Shown here: piece by piece, positions 1 to 10,183 of the stretch
How the letters are laid out: each line of letters opens with the position of its first letter
Position numbering within the stretch: position 1 is the first letter of the stretch
Assembly: GCA_905221605.1 (NCBI GenBank)
Contig: CAJNDS010002363.1
Location: 248,001 to 312,000, forward strand
Length of the DNA: 64,000 nt
DNA from: Symbiodinium natans
Lineage: Eukaryota; Sar; Dinophyceae; Suessiales; Symbiodiniaceae
Reading direction: 5' to 3'
The notes under the pieces: model-generated
What the model saw: only the letters and a program-made list of their open reading frames with translations
Told to the model about the DNA's origin: nothing
Databases searched by the model: none
Position numbers and translations under genes: made by a program

Positions 1-155
1 GAAAGGGCACGGCGCTGACTTCGTCGACATGCCTGCCGAAGCCAAATAAACCCTAAGCCACGGTTTAGGGTTTAGGGTTTAGGGTTTAGGTTTTAGGGTT
101 TAGGGTTTAGGATTTAGGGGGGGTAGGGTACCCGGTCTGAGAGCCATGCTGGTAC

Positions 156-203
156 CTGCCCGCAAGGAAAGCACTCGTGGCCACCCCGATGTCGCCCGGA
201 CAA
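156..203 (-). CDS. Short exon GDIGVATSAFLAG
   Basis: The minus strand reads GDIGVATSAFLAG followed by a GTACC donor at 151-155. It lies between two telomere-like runs and is probably the first visible exon of a gene whose 3' part extends beyond the left edge. Confidence 0.45.
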
Positions 204-638
204 CCCCTAAACCCTAAACTCGAAGCCCTCAGCGCTAAACCCTAAACCCTAAACCCTAAGCCCTCAGCCCCAAACCCGAAACCCTGAACCGCCAAATCGA
301 GAATTTTCAGGAAGTTGAGGGTTTCGGGTTTTTCAGTGCCCCCTTTTCCAGGGGCTTATGCGCACATGATTCCGTGCTTCTTTGAAATCTACCCTTAGAG
401 CCCAACAACCTGTTCAGGACTACGTCTTGTGATATGTCCTCTAGGGCTCTAGGGTCTGGGCTATAGGAACTCAAGGTCAGCATGCGGTTTACTTTTTTGC
501 AGGGTTAGCATGCGGTTTGCTTTTTTGCTGGGGACGGGTCATGACTTTTGGCTCTTACTTCAACCAGGAAATACACTTCAAGGTCTGGGACCTGCCTTTC
601 CCGATTCTTTTGGGCGCAACATGCGGTCCCATCCTCTA

Positions 639-701
639 CTGCAAAGACATGCGCTGCCCGAGCTCCAAAGCTTTTCGGGGCTTGAGGGCCCTGAACAACC
701 T
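639..701 (-). CDS. Short coding island, unknown
   Basis: The minus strand reads LFRALKPRKALELGQRMSLQ, directly 3' of the CCCTAAA/CCCGAAA tract 700-816. A weaker frame, QVPDLEVYFLVEVRAKSHDP, follows at 495-590. Confidence 0.4.
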
Positions 702-831
702 AAACCCTAAACCCTAAACCCTAAACCCGAAACCCGAAACCCGAAACCCGAAACCCTAAACCCTAAACCCTAAACCCTAAACCCTAAACCCTAAACCCTA
801 AACCCTAAACCCTAACCCCACCGAACCACCC

Positions 832-917
832 TGGGCAAGATGCATTTCGGACACCAGCTGCAGGGTGAGCAGGAAGGGCTCTGCTCCCTCACTGTCCTGG
901 CTTGAACGTCGGCTGAG
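832..917 (-). CDS. Coding island, unknown
   Basis: The minus strand reads SQDSEGAEPFLLTLQLVSEM then HLAQGG, between telomere tracts at 690-820 and 937-988. Confidence 0.5.
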
Positions 918-2639
918 AGACTTGGGACTTTATGAAGGGTTTAGGGTTTAGGGTTCAGGGTTTAGGGTTTAGGGTTTAGGGTTTAGGAGCTAGATTCCCA
1001 ATAGTACGATTCCCTTATAATGAGGACAAAAAGGTACACCGAATGTCGGAATCCATTTACAGTCGAGCCCCACTCTCCCGCAAACCCCTAACAGACCTTG
1101 AGGCACCATCAAAAGCTTCATCCTCAGGGTCAGAGGGCCCTAACCCTACATTTAGGCTTTCAGAACCCCAAAACCCCATGTAGCATTCTGGTTTCTTGCA
1201 AGCAATAAATATACGGGGTTTGCGAAAATAGGGGACCCCTAAAATCCCTAAAATAGACCCCCAAACGGTATAATAGGATCCCCTTAGAATACGGAAGCCG
1301 AATAGCGTACCCCGAATATCGTAACCCCCCTAAGCCCTAAACCCTAAACCCTAAACCGCCTAAACCCTAAACCCTAAACGAGTATTTAGACTTTCTGGGT
1401 ATCAGATCAGGTAGCACAGGCACATACTGCTTCTTAGTCGGGAGTTCGGGATTTGGAGCTGTTTTTTGTGCTCACCCTAAACCCTAATCCCGTAATCCCC
1501 ACTTGCCCGCAACGAGCGCAAGACCCTTACACTCTCCGTGAGACTGAATGGATGGAAGTTCAAGTACGTGTTGGGTTGCTTGAAGTTTCATGGGGTACTA
1601 AACAGCACAGGGTTCATTATAAGTAGGGTAATTGTGGCTTTTCCCTTTTTGGGGCACTTATAACCCTACTTATAAGTACCCATGGACCTGGACAAAACCA
1701 CTTGCAACCTAGCGCCAGTGCCTCAAGGCACAGGAGAAAAGGGTCTTCGGATTTAGGGTTAGGGGTTTAGCCACGCCCGCCTAGACGAGAGCGCGACCTT
1801 CGTGCAAAAGCGAGCAAGCACCGACCTAGTCCCTCTTACCCTGGACGCTACTGGGAGGTTCAGGGTACTTATAACCCGAATTATAACTGTGCTTATAAGC
1901 TCAACAAAGCCCCTCAAGTACTTAGAGTTGTAAGTAGACTTAGAATTCGGGCGATAAGTCCCCATGAACCACCAAGTAGAACCCCTAGAGTTGACACACC
2001 GTTTGGGGCATCGCCCTTTTCCTCAACTTATTGAGTGCCAACAACTCCATAATTGCAACTCTGAGACCTAAACGCTGAATCCCAGAATCCCTGTACCCAC
2101 AGAAAAGGCCTGTCCTGAAACGGCTGCATGGAGGTACAGTTTCCTCGAGCTCCCAATTGATTCGAGGTAGAGAGCTTTGTGCCCCTTATTTAGGAGAAGG
2201 CCTGAATTCGTACTACATATGCTGCTCCGCGCCTTAACCAAAAAAGAGAACCACAACTGGAAGGTCAGCGTTGCTCAGGCTGGCTCGCGGTAGATTTGAA
2301 TGGCATGCTCATGCTTCGAGACGGCTTGGCGGCTGATATGCAAAATAAGTAAACCTAAGTGTTCTCCAGAGTTCTGGGGTTGAGGAGTGAGAGTTGTAGT
2401 TCAGGTTGTAGGGTTCATACGTTGCGCAGGCAATCTGCTATAGGTTGTGCTGTTGAAGGGTAAAATCCTTTCAGTCCAAGGAACCCTAAACCCTAAACCT
2501 TGAACCCTAAACCCTTTTGAACCCAGACTTGCTAAACCCTAAACCCTAAACCCTAAACTCTAAACCCGAAACCCTAAACCCTAATCCCCTAACCCCCCCC
2601 CCCCCCCCCCCGCCCAGCTCATTTTCGTCCACCGAAAGC

Positions 2640-3980
2640 ACCCACCTGGGACTTGGCCCTGTTTTAGGATTTTGGGGCTTTAAGTAAGTTTCTAGGGTAG
2701 GGCGGGGAGGGGTCCTAAACCCTAAACCCAGCACCCCTTCTCCAGGCCGCGGCGCTTTGGCCAATGACATCCAAGGGATTGTTCCAGGACTTTTGTGACC
2801 TGTTCCTGGGGTGGTTGGGGTTCAGGGGTTTAGGGTGTTGGGGTTTGCGTTTCCTGCATGTTTGGGGTTAGGGTTGCAGGGTGTTTGGTAGGGTCGCAGG
2901 GTTTGAAAGTTTAGGTGCCTTGGGAAGTTTAGGGTTTAGGGTTTTAGGGCGTAGGTTCCCGGGCAAGTGGTGTTTAGGGTTGGAGGGTTTAGGTGTCTTG
3001 GGTGCCAGGGTGACTTATGGTTTGTCTTTTTTTGGCTTTGGGGTGTTGCTTTTGTTGGGGGAACTCCTATCTTTGTGCGGACTCTAGTACCCAATGAAGG
3101 ACTCTGCCTGAAATATCTTCGAAGAGATATTCAAATCGAGAACCCCTGCTACTAGTTTCAGGTAAAGGCTTTTTTTGGGGGACCCTCTCTGGTCACGTCT
3201 TCTCTTAGACCTCGGGTACCTGTGACTGGCTTCTTATGCCTTTGGAGGTCAGGGGTTAGGGTTTAGGGTTTAGGGTTTAGGGCTTAGGGTTTAGGGTTTA
3301 GGGTTTAGGGTTCACATGCCCCTAACTCCAGAAGGTGACACAAGCTTCCTGTGAAGGGACCCTCATTTAAACAACCCGACTTTTCAGCCACACACAATAG
3401 CAAATCATCCACGCCTGAAACCTACAACCCTACACCCTGAAACCCCTACAAGCTTGAACACTAAAAGCCCCACAACGCGACAAAAGCCTACAAACACCCT
3501 GCAAGCAATAAACCCAACAAGCCTCCTATCATGCCTATATAAAACCCCTGCAATCCCGTAAACGCCTTTTAAGGCCCAACAGCGATTCGTGCCCCGTCTT
3601 CCAGGGTTTAGGGTGCTAAGGGTCGGTTTAGTTTTTTTTTTTAGGGTTTAGGGTTTAGGGTTTAGGGTTTAGGGTCTAGGGTCTAGGGTTTAGGAGACTT
3701 AGGGCTTCTAGCCACCCGCCGAGCAGATCAGCCAGGGTTCGGAGCATATACTTGGAAGGTTCATGGGTACTTTTTACCCCAAGTAGAACCCTAAACCCTA
3801 AACCCTAAACCCTAAACCCTAAACCCTATACCCATGAACCTCCAAGTAGGGCGTGGTGTGCAAGACGCAGAGAACAACTCCCCAAGCTTCGTCAAATTCG
3901 TCGGGGCAGCTCTGGCCAGACTGTGGAACCATCTAAGGCGACAAAGCCGCCCTAACCTGAATCCGCTTACTACTAGTTGC
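2640..3980. other. Gene-poor stretch
   Basis: G/T-rich sequence on the plus strand made of degenerate GGGTTTAGGG derivatives (2810-3020), a telomere tract (3250-3312), its C-rich counterpart (3410-3500), then 3640-3700 and a family G element with a CCCTAAA insert (3750-3850). A short minus frame, VLSVDENELG (2610-2650), next to a poly-C run could be an exon. Nothing else coding was seen. Confidence 0.6.
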
Positions 3981-5394
3981 TTAAGAACCCCGAAAGAATA
4001 AAAATAGTCTTCCTTATTAAGGGGTAATATCGGGAATACGATTTTTTCTTTTTTCTTCTTTTGGGGTTCTTACGCAAACAGTAGTTTAGGGTCTAAGCCT
4101 AAACGCCCCTAAAGACCTCTAGACCCCAACCCTTCAGAAGCCTTAAACCCCAAAGCCTCGTCCCCCACCCCAAGCCCTAAACCCTGAGCCCTTCTGAAAG
4201 ACCCAGGCGGCTGGAGGGAATAGTTTCGGAAGTAGTCCAGTGGAAGCTCGAAGGCCGTGGTCTTCTTCCAGCCCATAAAGCAGACCTCCGACACTCCGAG
4301 AACAGCCGCGAAGAAAACCCTAAACCCTAAGCCCTAAACCCTACACCCTACACCCTAAACCCTAAACCCTAAACCCTAACCCCTAAACCCTAAACCCTAA
4401 ACCCCAACCAAAAGACACTGACCCAAAATCCTCAACCACACACCACGATGTGGGGTCAGGCCGGGGGGGGGGGGGGGAAAAGTAAGTACAGGCTTAAAAA
4501 AAGGTTTAAACAGAAAGTTGGCACAAAGTACAGGTTAGAACAAAAAACTGTTGTCACATAGTCCGGAACAGTCCAACCCTCGGTGGGGGGGGGGGGGACG
4601 GCATAAGGATTTCATTATCTTTCAGGCCCTATATCAGCCCAGAAGCCTGTAGGAATACAAAGGGTGCCCGTTTTGGTTTCACGGGACTTGGTTTAGGGTT
4701 TAGGGTTTAGGGTTTAGGGTTTAGGGTTTAGGGTTTAGGGTTTAGGGTTTAGGGTTTAGGGTTTAGGGTTTAGGTCGACCCGCAGTACCCAATTGTACCA
4801 AGCGCCTCCCTTCTGTATACGGGGTCTACATGCTGGTATTCCTATCTGTGCGTTGCGGGTCCAGGTTTAGGGGGTTTTAACAATGTACAGGGACTTGAAG
4901 AATCTCAACATTCACGCTGCCGAGGCGTTCGCAATTCAGATTTCACTCGCTAATGAAGACACGTTTTGCCGGCATGCCAGATTGTCGCTAAACTAGAGAA
5001 TAGTCAAACGCCCAACCCTAAACCCTAAACTCCAAACCCTAAACCCTAAACCCAAGTGTTGACAAACAACCAGGATCAGAAGTACAAAACGTCAGAGATT
5101 CAGTGTTTCTATAAAGTTACAGCAGGTAGGGTGCCCAGACCCCTTGGGGGCATTCAAAAAGTACCCTATCCTACCATCGGGTGAGTCTTATAGGAACCCT
5201 TAAAGGGACCTAATTTTAGGATCCTCCCCGGGATCTGGCAACCCTAAACCCTTAACCCTAAGCCCTAAACCTTTTTGCCACTAAGCCCGAAACCCTAAAC
5301 CGGGTTAACAGGGCTGATGGCTTCTACTCTCAGCAGCGGAAACTGCAACTGCGGGAACACCCCCAAAAAACACAAGCCTACAGGCACACCAGGG

Positions 5395-5618
5395 TTTAGG
5401 GTTTGGGGTTTGGGGTTTGGGGTTCACGGTAACCCTAAACCCTAAACCCTAAACCCTGAACCCTGAACCCTGAACCCTGAACCCTGAACCCTAAACCCTA
5501 AACCCTAAACCCTAAACCCTGAACCCTAAACCCTAAACCCTAAACCCTAAACCCTAAACCCTGAACCCTAAACCCTAAACCCTAAACCCTAAACCCTAAA
5601 CCCTAAACCCTAAACTCG
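5395..5618. repeat. Long interstitial telomere tract
   Basis: Begins with TTTAGGG/TTTGGGG repeats (5393-5424), then switches to CCCTAAA and CCCTGAA repeats up to 5618, so the orientation inverts inside the tract. The CCCTGAA units form a clean block at 5457-5490. Confidence 0.9.
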
Positions 5619-5765
5619 AACGACGCCACCTCCGACTCATGCTCAAACTGGCACGCGGTCTCCGTTGGTGCCACCTGACCCATGGGATGCCAGGACCCCT
5701 CTGCGGGAGTATCTAACCAGCACTCAGTGCTCCAGTTGCCCTCGGACCAAGCAACTCCTACCCGA
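5615..5765 (-). CDS. Clear coding island, unknown
   Basis: The minus strand reads SEGNWSTECWLDTPAEGSWH, PMGQVAPTETACQFEHESEV, ASFE, ending at the 5395-5618 telomere tract. Trp-rich and acidic; one of the best coding signals in the first 10 kb. No family recognised. Confidence 0.6.
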
Positions 5766-6079
5766 AGGTAAACACAACTCACATGCCTGCTAAGGATTCC
5801 GGTTTAGGGTTTAGGGCTTAGGGTTTAGGGTTTAGGGTTAGGGTTATTCCGAGTTGGGATCCACACCATGGTCCCCTGACACACCTCACCCCCTGCCCCA
5901 GGTCCCTGTGCACGCAGCGACTACGTGCTGCGCCGACCGACCAAGTCAAAGTACACAACTAGGCCCCACTACCTTGAGTCCACAGCACCCCTAAACCCTA
6001 AACCCTAAACCCTAAACCCTAAACCCTAAACCCCTAAACCCCTAAACCCTAAACCCTAAACCCCAAACCCAACCCAAAA

Positions 6080-6171
6080 CACTAGACCCGGAACCGAGCA
6101 ATGGGGGCTGTGCCTTCTTCAGCATGAACCGTTCTTGCCCCGAAGGTACGGCCTGCCGCATCATTGAGTAA
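6080..6171 (-). CDS. Exon 3' of a family A element
   Basis: The minus strand reads LNDAAGRTFGARTVHAEEGT then APIARF, starting at the AG that ends the expanded family A element 6172-6407. It ends at a CCCTAAA tract (5983-6070). Confidence 0.5.
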
Positions 6172-6437
6172 CTTACTTCTCCAATATCCAAGCGAAGAAA
6201 AGGTTAAACTTTATTGTTATTACTATTGCTATTATGAGTATTATTATTATTGTTATTATGTTTATTATTATGATGATCGTTATATGATTATTATTATCAG
6301 TTTTATGAGTATTTTTTATGATTGTTATGATTTTGTGTTGGTTCTTATTATGACTACAGTAAAAAAAGGAGACCCCAAAGTTAAAGTTCAACAGTTGGCT
6401 AGGTGAGGTAATGAGCAAGAGATTTAGGGTTTAGAGT

Positions 6438-6690
6438 CTAGCCTTTCTTCCCGAACGTCCCCACGAATCGAAAACCCAAGCCGCGCCCGCCCAGATCGTG
6501 AGAAGCCAGCCAAACTCCAGTTTAGGGTTAGGGTTTAGGGTTTAGGGTTTAGGGTTTAGGTTTAGGGTTTAGGGTTTAGGGTTTAGGGTTTAGGGTTTAG
6601 GGTTTAGGGTTTAGGGCATGAAAGCGACGGATCTCAAAGAATCTAAGCGTCCGATGGGAACCAAGCAAGATGGACCAAGCCAAGACAACC
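6438..6690 (-). CDS. Two islands split by a telomere tract
   Basis: 6625-6690 reads LGPSCLVPIGRLDSLRSVAF; 6438-6518 reads EFGWLLTIWAGAAWVFDSWG. Between them is a nearly pure TTTAGGG tract (6520-6617 on plus) acting as the presumed intron. Confidence 0.5.
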
Positions 6691-6784
6691 CTAACCCTAA
6701 ACCCTAAACCCTACTAAACCCTCAACCCTAAGCCCTAAACCCTAAACCCTGAACCTGAATCCTAACCCGCCCGCCACCACTCTT

Positions 6785-6965
6785 ACGTTTGTTTGGGGTA
6801 CTGTAGGTGGGCGCCGCTTTCGGCCTTTCCGGAGACCTTGAAAGTGCGATCCAGAAGCAAGCTTGCAACTTGGATGTGATTCTGGAACCTGATTTTTGAT
6901 GAGAAGGCCCTTCCTCCGCATGTCTTCATCCTACAGCGTTCAACACCCTGGTCCCCTAAACCAGG
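6785..6965 (-). CDS. Coding island, unknown
   Basis: The minus strand reads KTCGGRAFSSKIRFQNHIQV, ASLLLDRTFKVSGKAESGAH, LQYPKQT. A clean single frame bordered by a CCCTAA run (6690-6770). Confidence 0.55.
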
Positions 6966-7011
6966 AGCCTTCGTCTGTAGCGTAAGTGCCTGGACTCTCA
7001 ACCCCCTACGC

Positions 7012-7124
7012 TCTACCCAGACCCCTTGAAGGATCCAAAAAGTAGAATCCCAAAATAGTACACTATACTGTTGGCCTTAGAGGGATCTACTTTTTTGGAT
7101 CCTCGCAGGGGTCTGGGCAGACGG
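7012..7124. mobile_element. Family J foldback element
   Basis: Inverted ends CCCAGACCCCTTGAAGGATC / GGATCCTCGCAGGGGTCTGG around a 60-bp core. A diverged copy is at 5128-5236. Confidence 0.65.
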
Positions 7125-8309
7125 TAAACCCCTAAAGGCTCCACCCTTCAACCCTGAACTTCTACACGCAAAAGCTCCACCCGTTGAGATCCTGAAAGCT
7201 CTCCGGCCGTTCCCTCAGCAAGAGCCATGGAGAGCAAGCTTAGGGTGTAGAAATTCGGGTTTAGGGTTCCGGGCTTACATGGCCATTCTCTAAATGGATG
7301 GATCCGCCCTCGGCCTTGGGGTCTGACAGGGGGCCGCGGTGTTACCCGAAACCCTCAACCCTTAACCATAAACCGCGGGGTTGAGTTTGTTTTTGTTGTT
7401 TGCCTCCCGGGCTGAGGGTTTGCAAGGGTTGAGGGTTAAGGGTTTGGGGTTGAGGGTTTAGGGCTACTTGGAGGTATGAGACTCTGCTATTCCACAGAGA
7501 CGTGGAGACTGAGGAGGAACGCAAACAGAACACGTCTCAACTAGTCACTTCTTAGGGGTTGATGGCTTAGGGATTAAGGCTTCTTGTGCACTACTTATAC
7601 TCCCTTTCCCAGTGGCGTAGGAGCAAGAATGATACAAACTTCTGGTTTAGGTTAATGAGGGGTCCGAACCCCCCCAAGAATGGAACAAGGCTAGTACTAG
7701 AGAGCCCCGGCCCAGCCTAGCTATCCTAAACCCTAAACCCTAAACCCTAAACCCTAATTAAACCCTAAACCCTAAACCTTAAATTTAAACGGGAGGGGTG
7801 CAATGTAGCGACCTCGGCCGAAGTGATTGAACAGTCGAGATCCTCGGACGTGAAGAAGATGGTGAGGGCATCGGCCTGCTTTAGGGGCGATAAACCTAAT
7901 GAAAACCCTAAACCCTAAACCCTAAACCCTAAACCCTAAACCCTGAACCCTAAACCCTAAACCCTAAACCCCACACCTACATACCCAAAGCAGCTCCATC
8001 CGTCCCGTGTGGGTCTAAAGAACCTGGGCTACAGGGTTTGCTGCAGGGTGGCGTGACAAGTGGCAATAGCGTTCATCACAGATCGTACTAGGTTGATTTG
8101 TTTGACAGCTAGTCGGGGTGGCGGGTTCAAAGCTTTTTTGGGGTGAGCCCCTGAACTCCTAAACCCGAAGCCCAAAAACCCTGCAGCTATTCAACCCTAA
8201 GCCTCCTCTAAACCCCAAACCCCAACTACTAAACACTCAAACCTCTGATGGTCAGCGCCTACTTCTCAGGGCTGGGCAAGCCGAAAGGCACCTACCCACC
8301 TGAGGGGCC

Positions 8310-8455
8310 CCGAATATAGACCCCCAAATGGTAGGGCTTCCCTTATAATTAACTTATAATTAACTTATAACTAACTTATAACTAACTTATAATTAACTTA
8401 TAATTAACTTATAATGAATAAGGCCCCCAATATTGTACCCCCTAATTTCGGAGAC
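8310..8455. mobile_element. Family F element
   Basis: Signature: TATAGACCCCCAAATGGTAGG, CCCTTATAAT, then GTACCCCCTAATTTCGGA. This copy carries a tandem AACTTATAATT expansion (8345-8412). Other copies: 1212-1335, 21765-21850, 47385-47495, 52655-52750, 56115-56225, 59595-59690; partial at 991-1062 and 50155-50290. Confidence 0.7.
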
Positions 8456-8602
8456 CATTACATGGGCCTTGAAGAAGGCGCTGGAGTCGAAGACCCATAT
8501 CGGCCACGGCTTCACAACCCATCCGCCTTGCGTTTCCGGCCCATCAGTGCACAGCAGCGATCGGTTTCTAAGGCCCTGCAGACCCTCTGATAAAACGTTT
8601 CA
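8455..8602 (-). CDS. Exon 5' of a family F element
   Basis: The minus strand reads NVLSEGLQGLRNRSLLCTDG, PETQGGWVVKPWPIWVFDSS, AFFKAHVM, then enters a family F element (8310-8455). The motif WVFDS also occurs in the island at 6438-6518; this may be chance. Confidence 0.6.
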
Positions 8603-10183
8603 AAGATGGCCCTCTTGCCGGTTTAGGGTTTGGGAGTTAGGATTTAGGGTTTTAGGGCTCCTATAAATCCAAGACGAGGAAATTGAAATACTCTAAGGGC
8701 TTACACAGGCTTAGGGTTTAGGGAGCGCTTTGCTGCCCGCATGGCTGACACCATCGCGTTAGGGTTTAGGGTTGAGGGTTTAGGGTTTAAGGTCTAGGGT
8801 TCAGGGTTTAGGGCGAGGTTGTGCAAGTCAAAATACAGAGGTAGATGGGCAGCCAGGAAACAAACGCTCAGCACACCGCTGCCTTGTCTACCACAGAATC
8901 AGAAATGAGAAAGCCGGAGCCGTTTGCCATGAAAGTCACAACAGCCAACAACCTTATGCAGTCTGGTCTCTTGGCCCAAAAATCCTGAGCATCACAGTCC
9001 TTAAAGCCTTAGGGTCTGTGGGGCTCACAGCCCGAAACCTGAAATCCAATTGCTCGCAGAGCCACGAACGCTGCGCGGCTGCAGCTTGTAGCCGTGCGAC
9101 TCGATCTGGACAGACAGGGTGTGAGTCGTATAGGGGGGAGGACAGGGTCCCAAAAGTGAGGGTCCCCCTTGGTGGTCCTTCTTAAGGAGGGTCGCTATCT
9201 GTACTTGAGGGTAAAGCAACGGGACCCGGATTTTGGGAAACTTCATATACATGATGCTATCGGGGCCTCTCCATTAGAATACTTAGGTGCTTTTGGATTT
9301 CTATTGGTACAATTTAGGGACGATAGGGGGCGAATACTGGTTTCTTGACTTGAGAGCAGGGGGCCCCGAAGTTTGCACGCGGCCGGTGTATTTTTCCTGG
9401 CTGGCATGCAGCTGCCAACCGAGGATTCGGACTTTTCGGGGATATGCACCTTCTACTCAGGCGCAAGCCCTGAACCCTAGACCCTAACCCTAACCCTACC
9501 CTCCCACCCGCTCCGTGAGCTTGAGTCCCAAAGATGTCAGGCCAAAGGTCCCCCCGAGCCCCGACAGCCGGCGTTCTCAGCACAATAAGCTCCCCACCTA
9601 CCCTCCCCTCAACCATAAAACCCTAAACCCTAAACCCTAAACCCTAAACCCTAAACCTAAACCCTAAACCCTAAACCCTAAACCCTAAACCCTAAACCCT
9701 AAACCCTAAACCCTGACCCCTAAAATCCCGCACCAGGGATCCGGGCATAAACGTCCGGGACGTGGGCATACGCGACCTGGGCAGTGCATTTTCAACTACA
9801 CTCCAAGCCCTAGAAGCCCTCTAACAAAGGGGGTTTAGGGTTTAGGGTTAGGGTTTAGGATTTAGGTTTAGGGTTGCTTAATGTTTGGAATGGGATTTTT
9901 TTTTTGGGGGGGGATTATAGTATATTGCTACAGGGACCACAAGAGAATTCTATTCGTAGATTTTTCCAACCCTTCTAGTACCATGAACATTCGTGGTCTG
10001 AAGGATGGAATAAAGTGGGAAAGTGAGGCTTTCAAGGCCGTTTGGACAGATCACTTGCAGGGACATGTCCGAGACGCATCTCACGCTTGCCTTTGTCCGA
10101 GTCCTCTTCTTCATGCAAAGACAGTAGCCCAGAAGGTGAGACTGAGAGCAATGTCATGTCCTTCGCCTTCGCTCATGGATGAC

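Noticed and set aside
1-130. Chromosome end at the left edge
   Set aside because: The telomere run is only about 60 bp, imperfect, and followed and preceded by ordinary sequence; all tracts here are interstitial.
6173-6418. Tyr/Ile-rich small proteins on both strands
   Set aside because: They translate an ATT/TTA-rich expansion inside a family A element.
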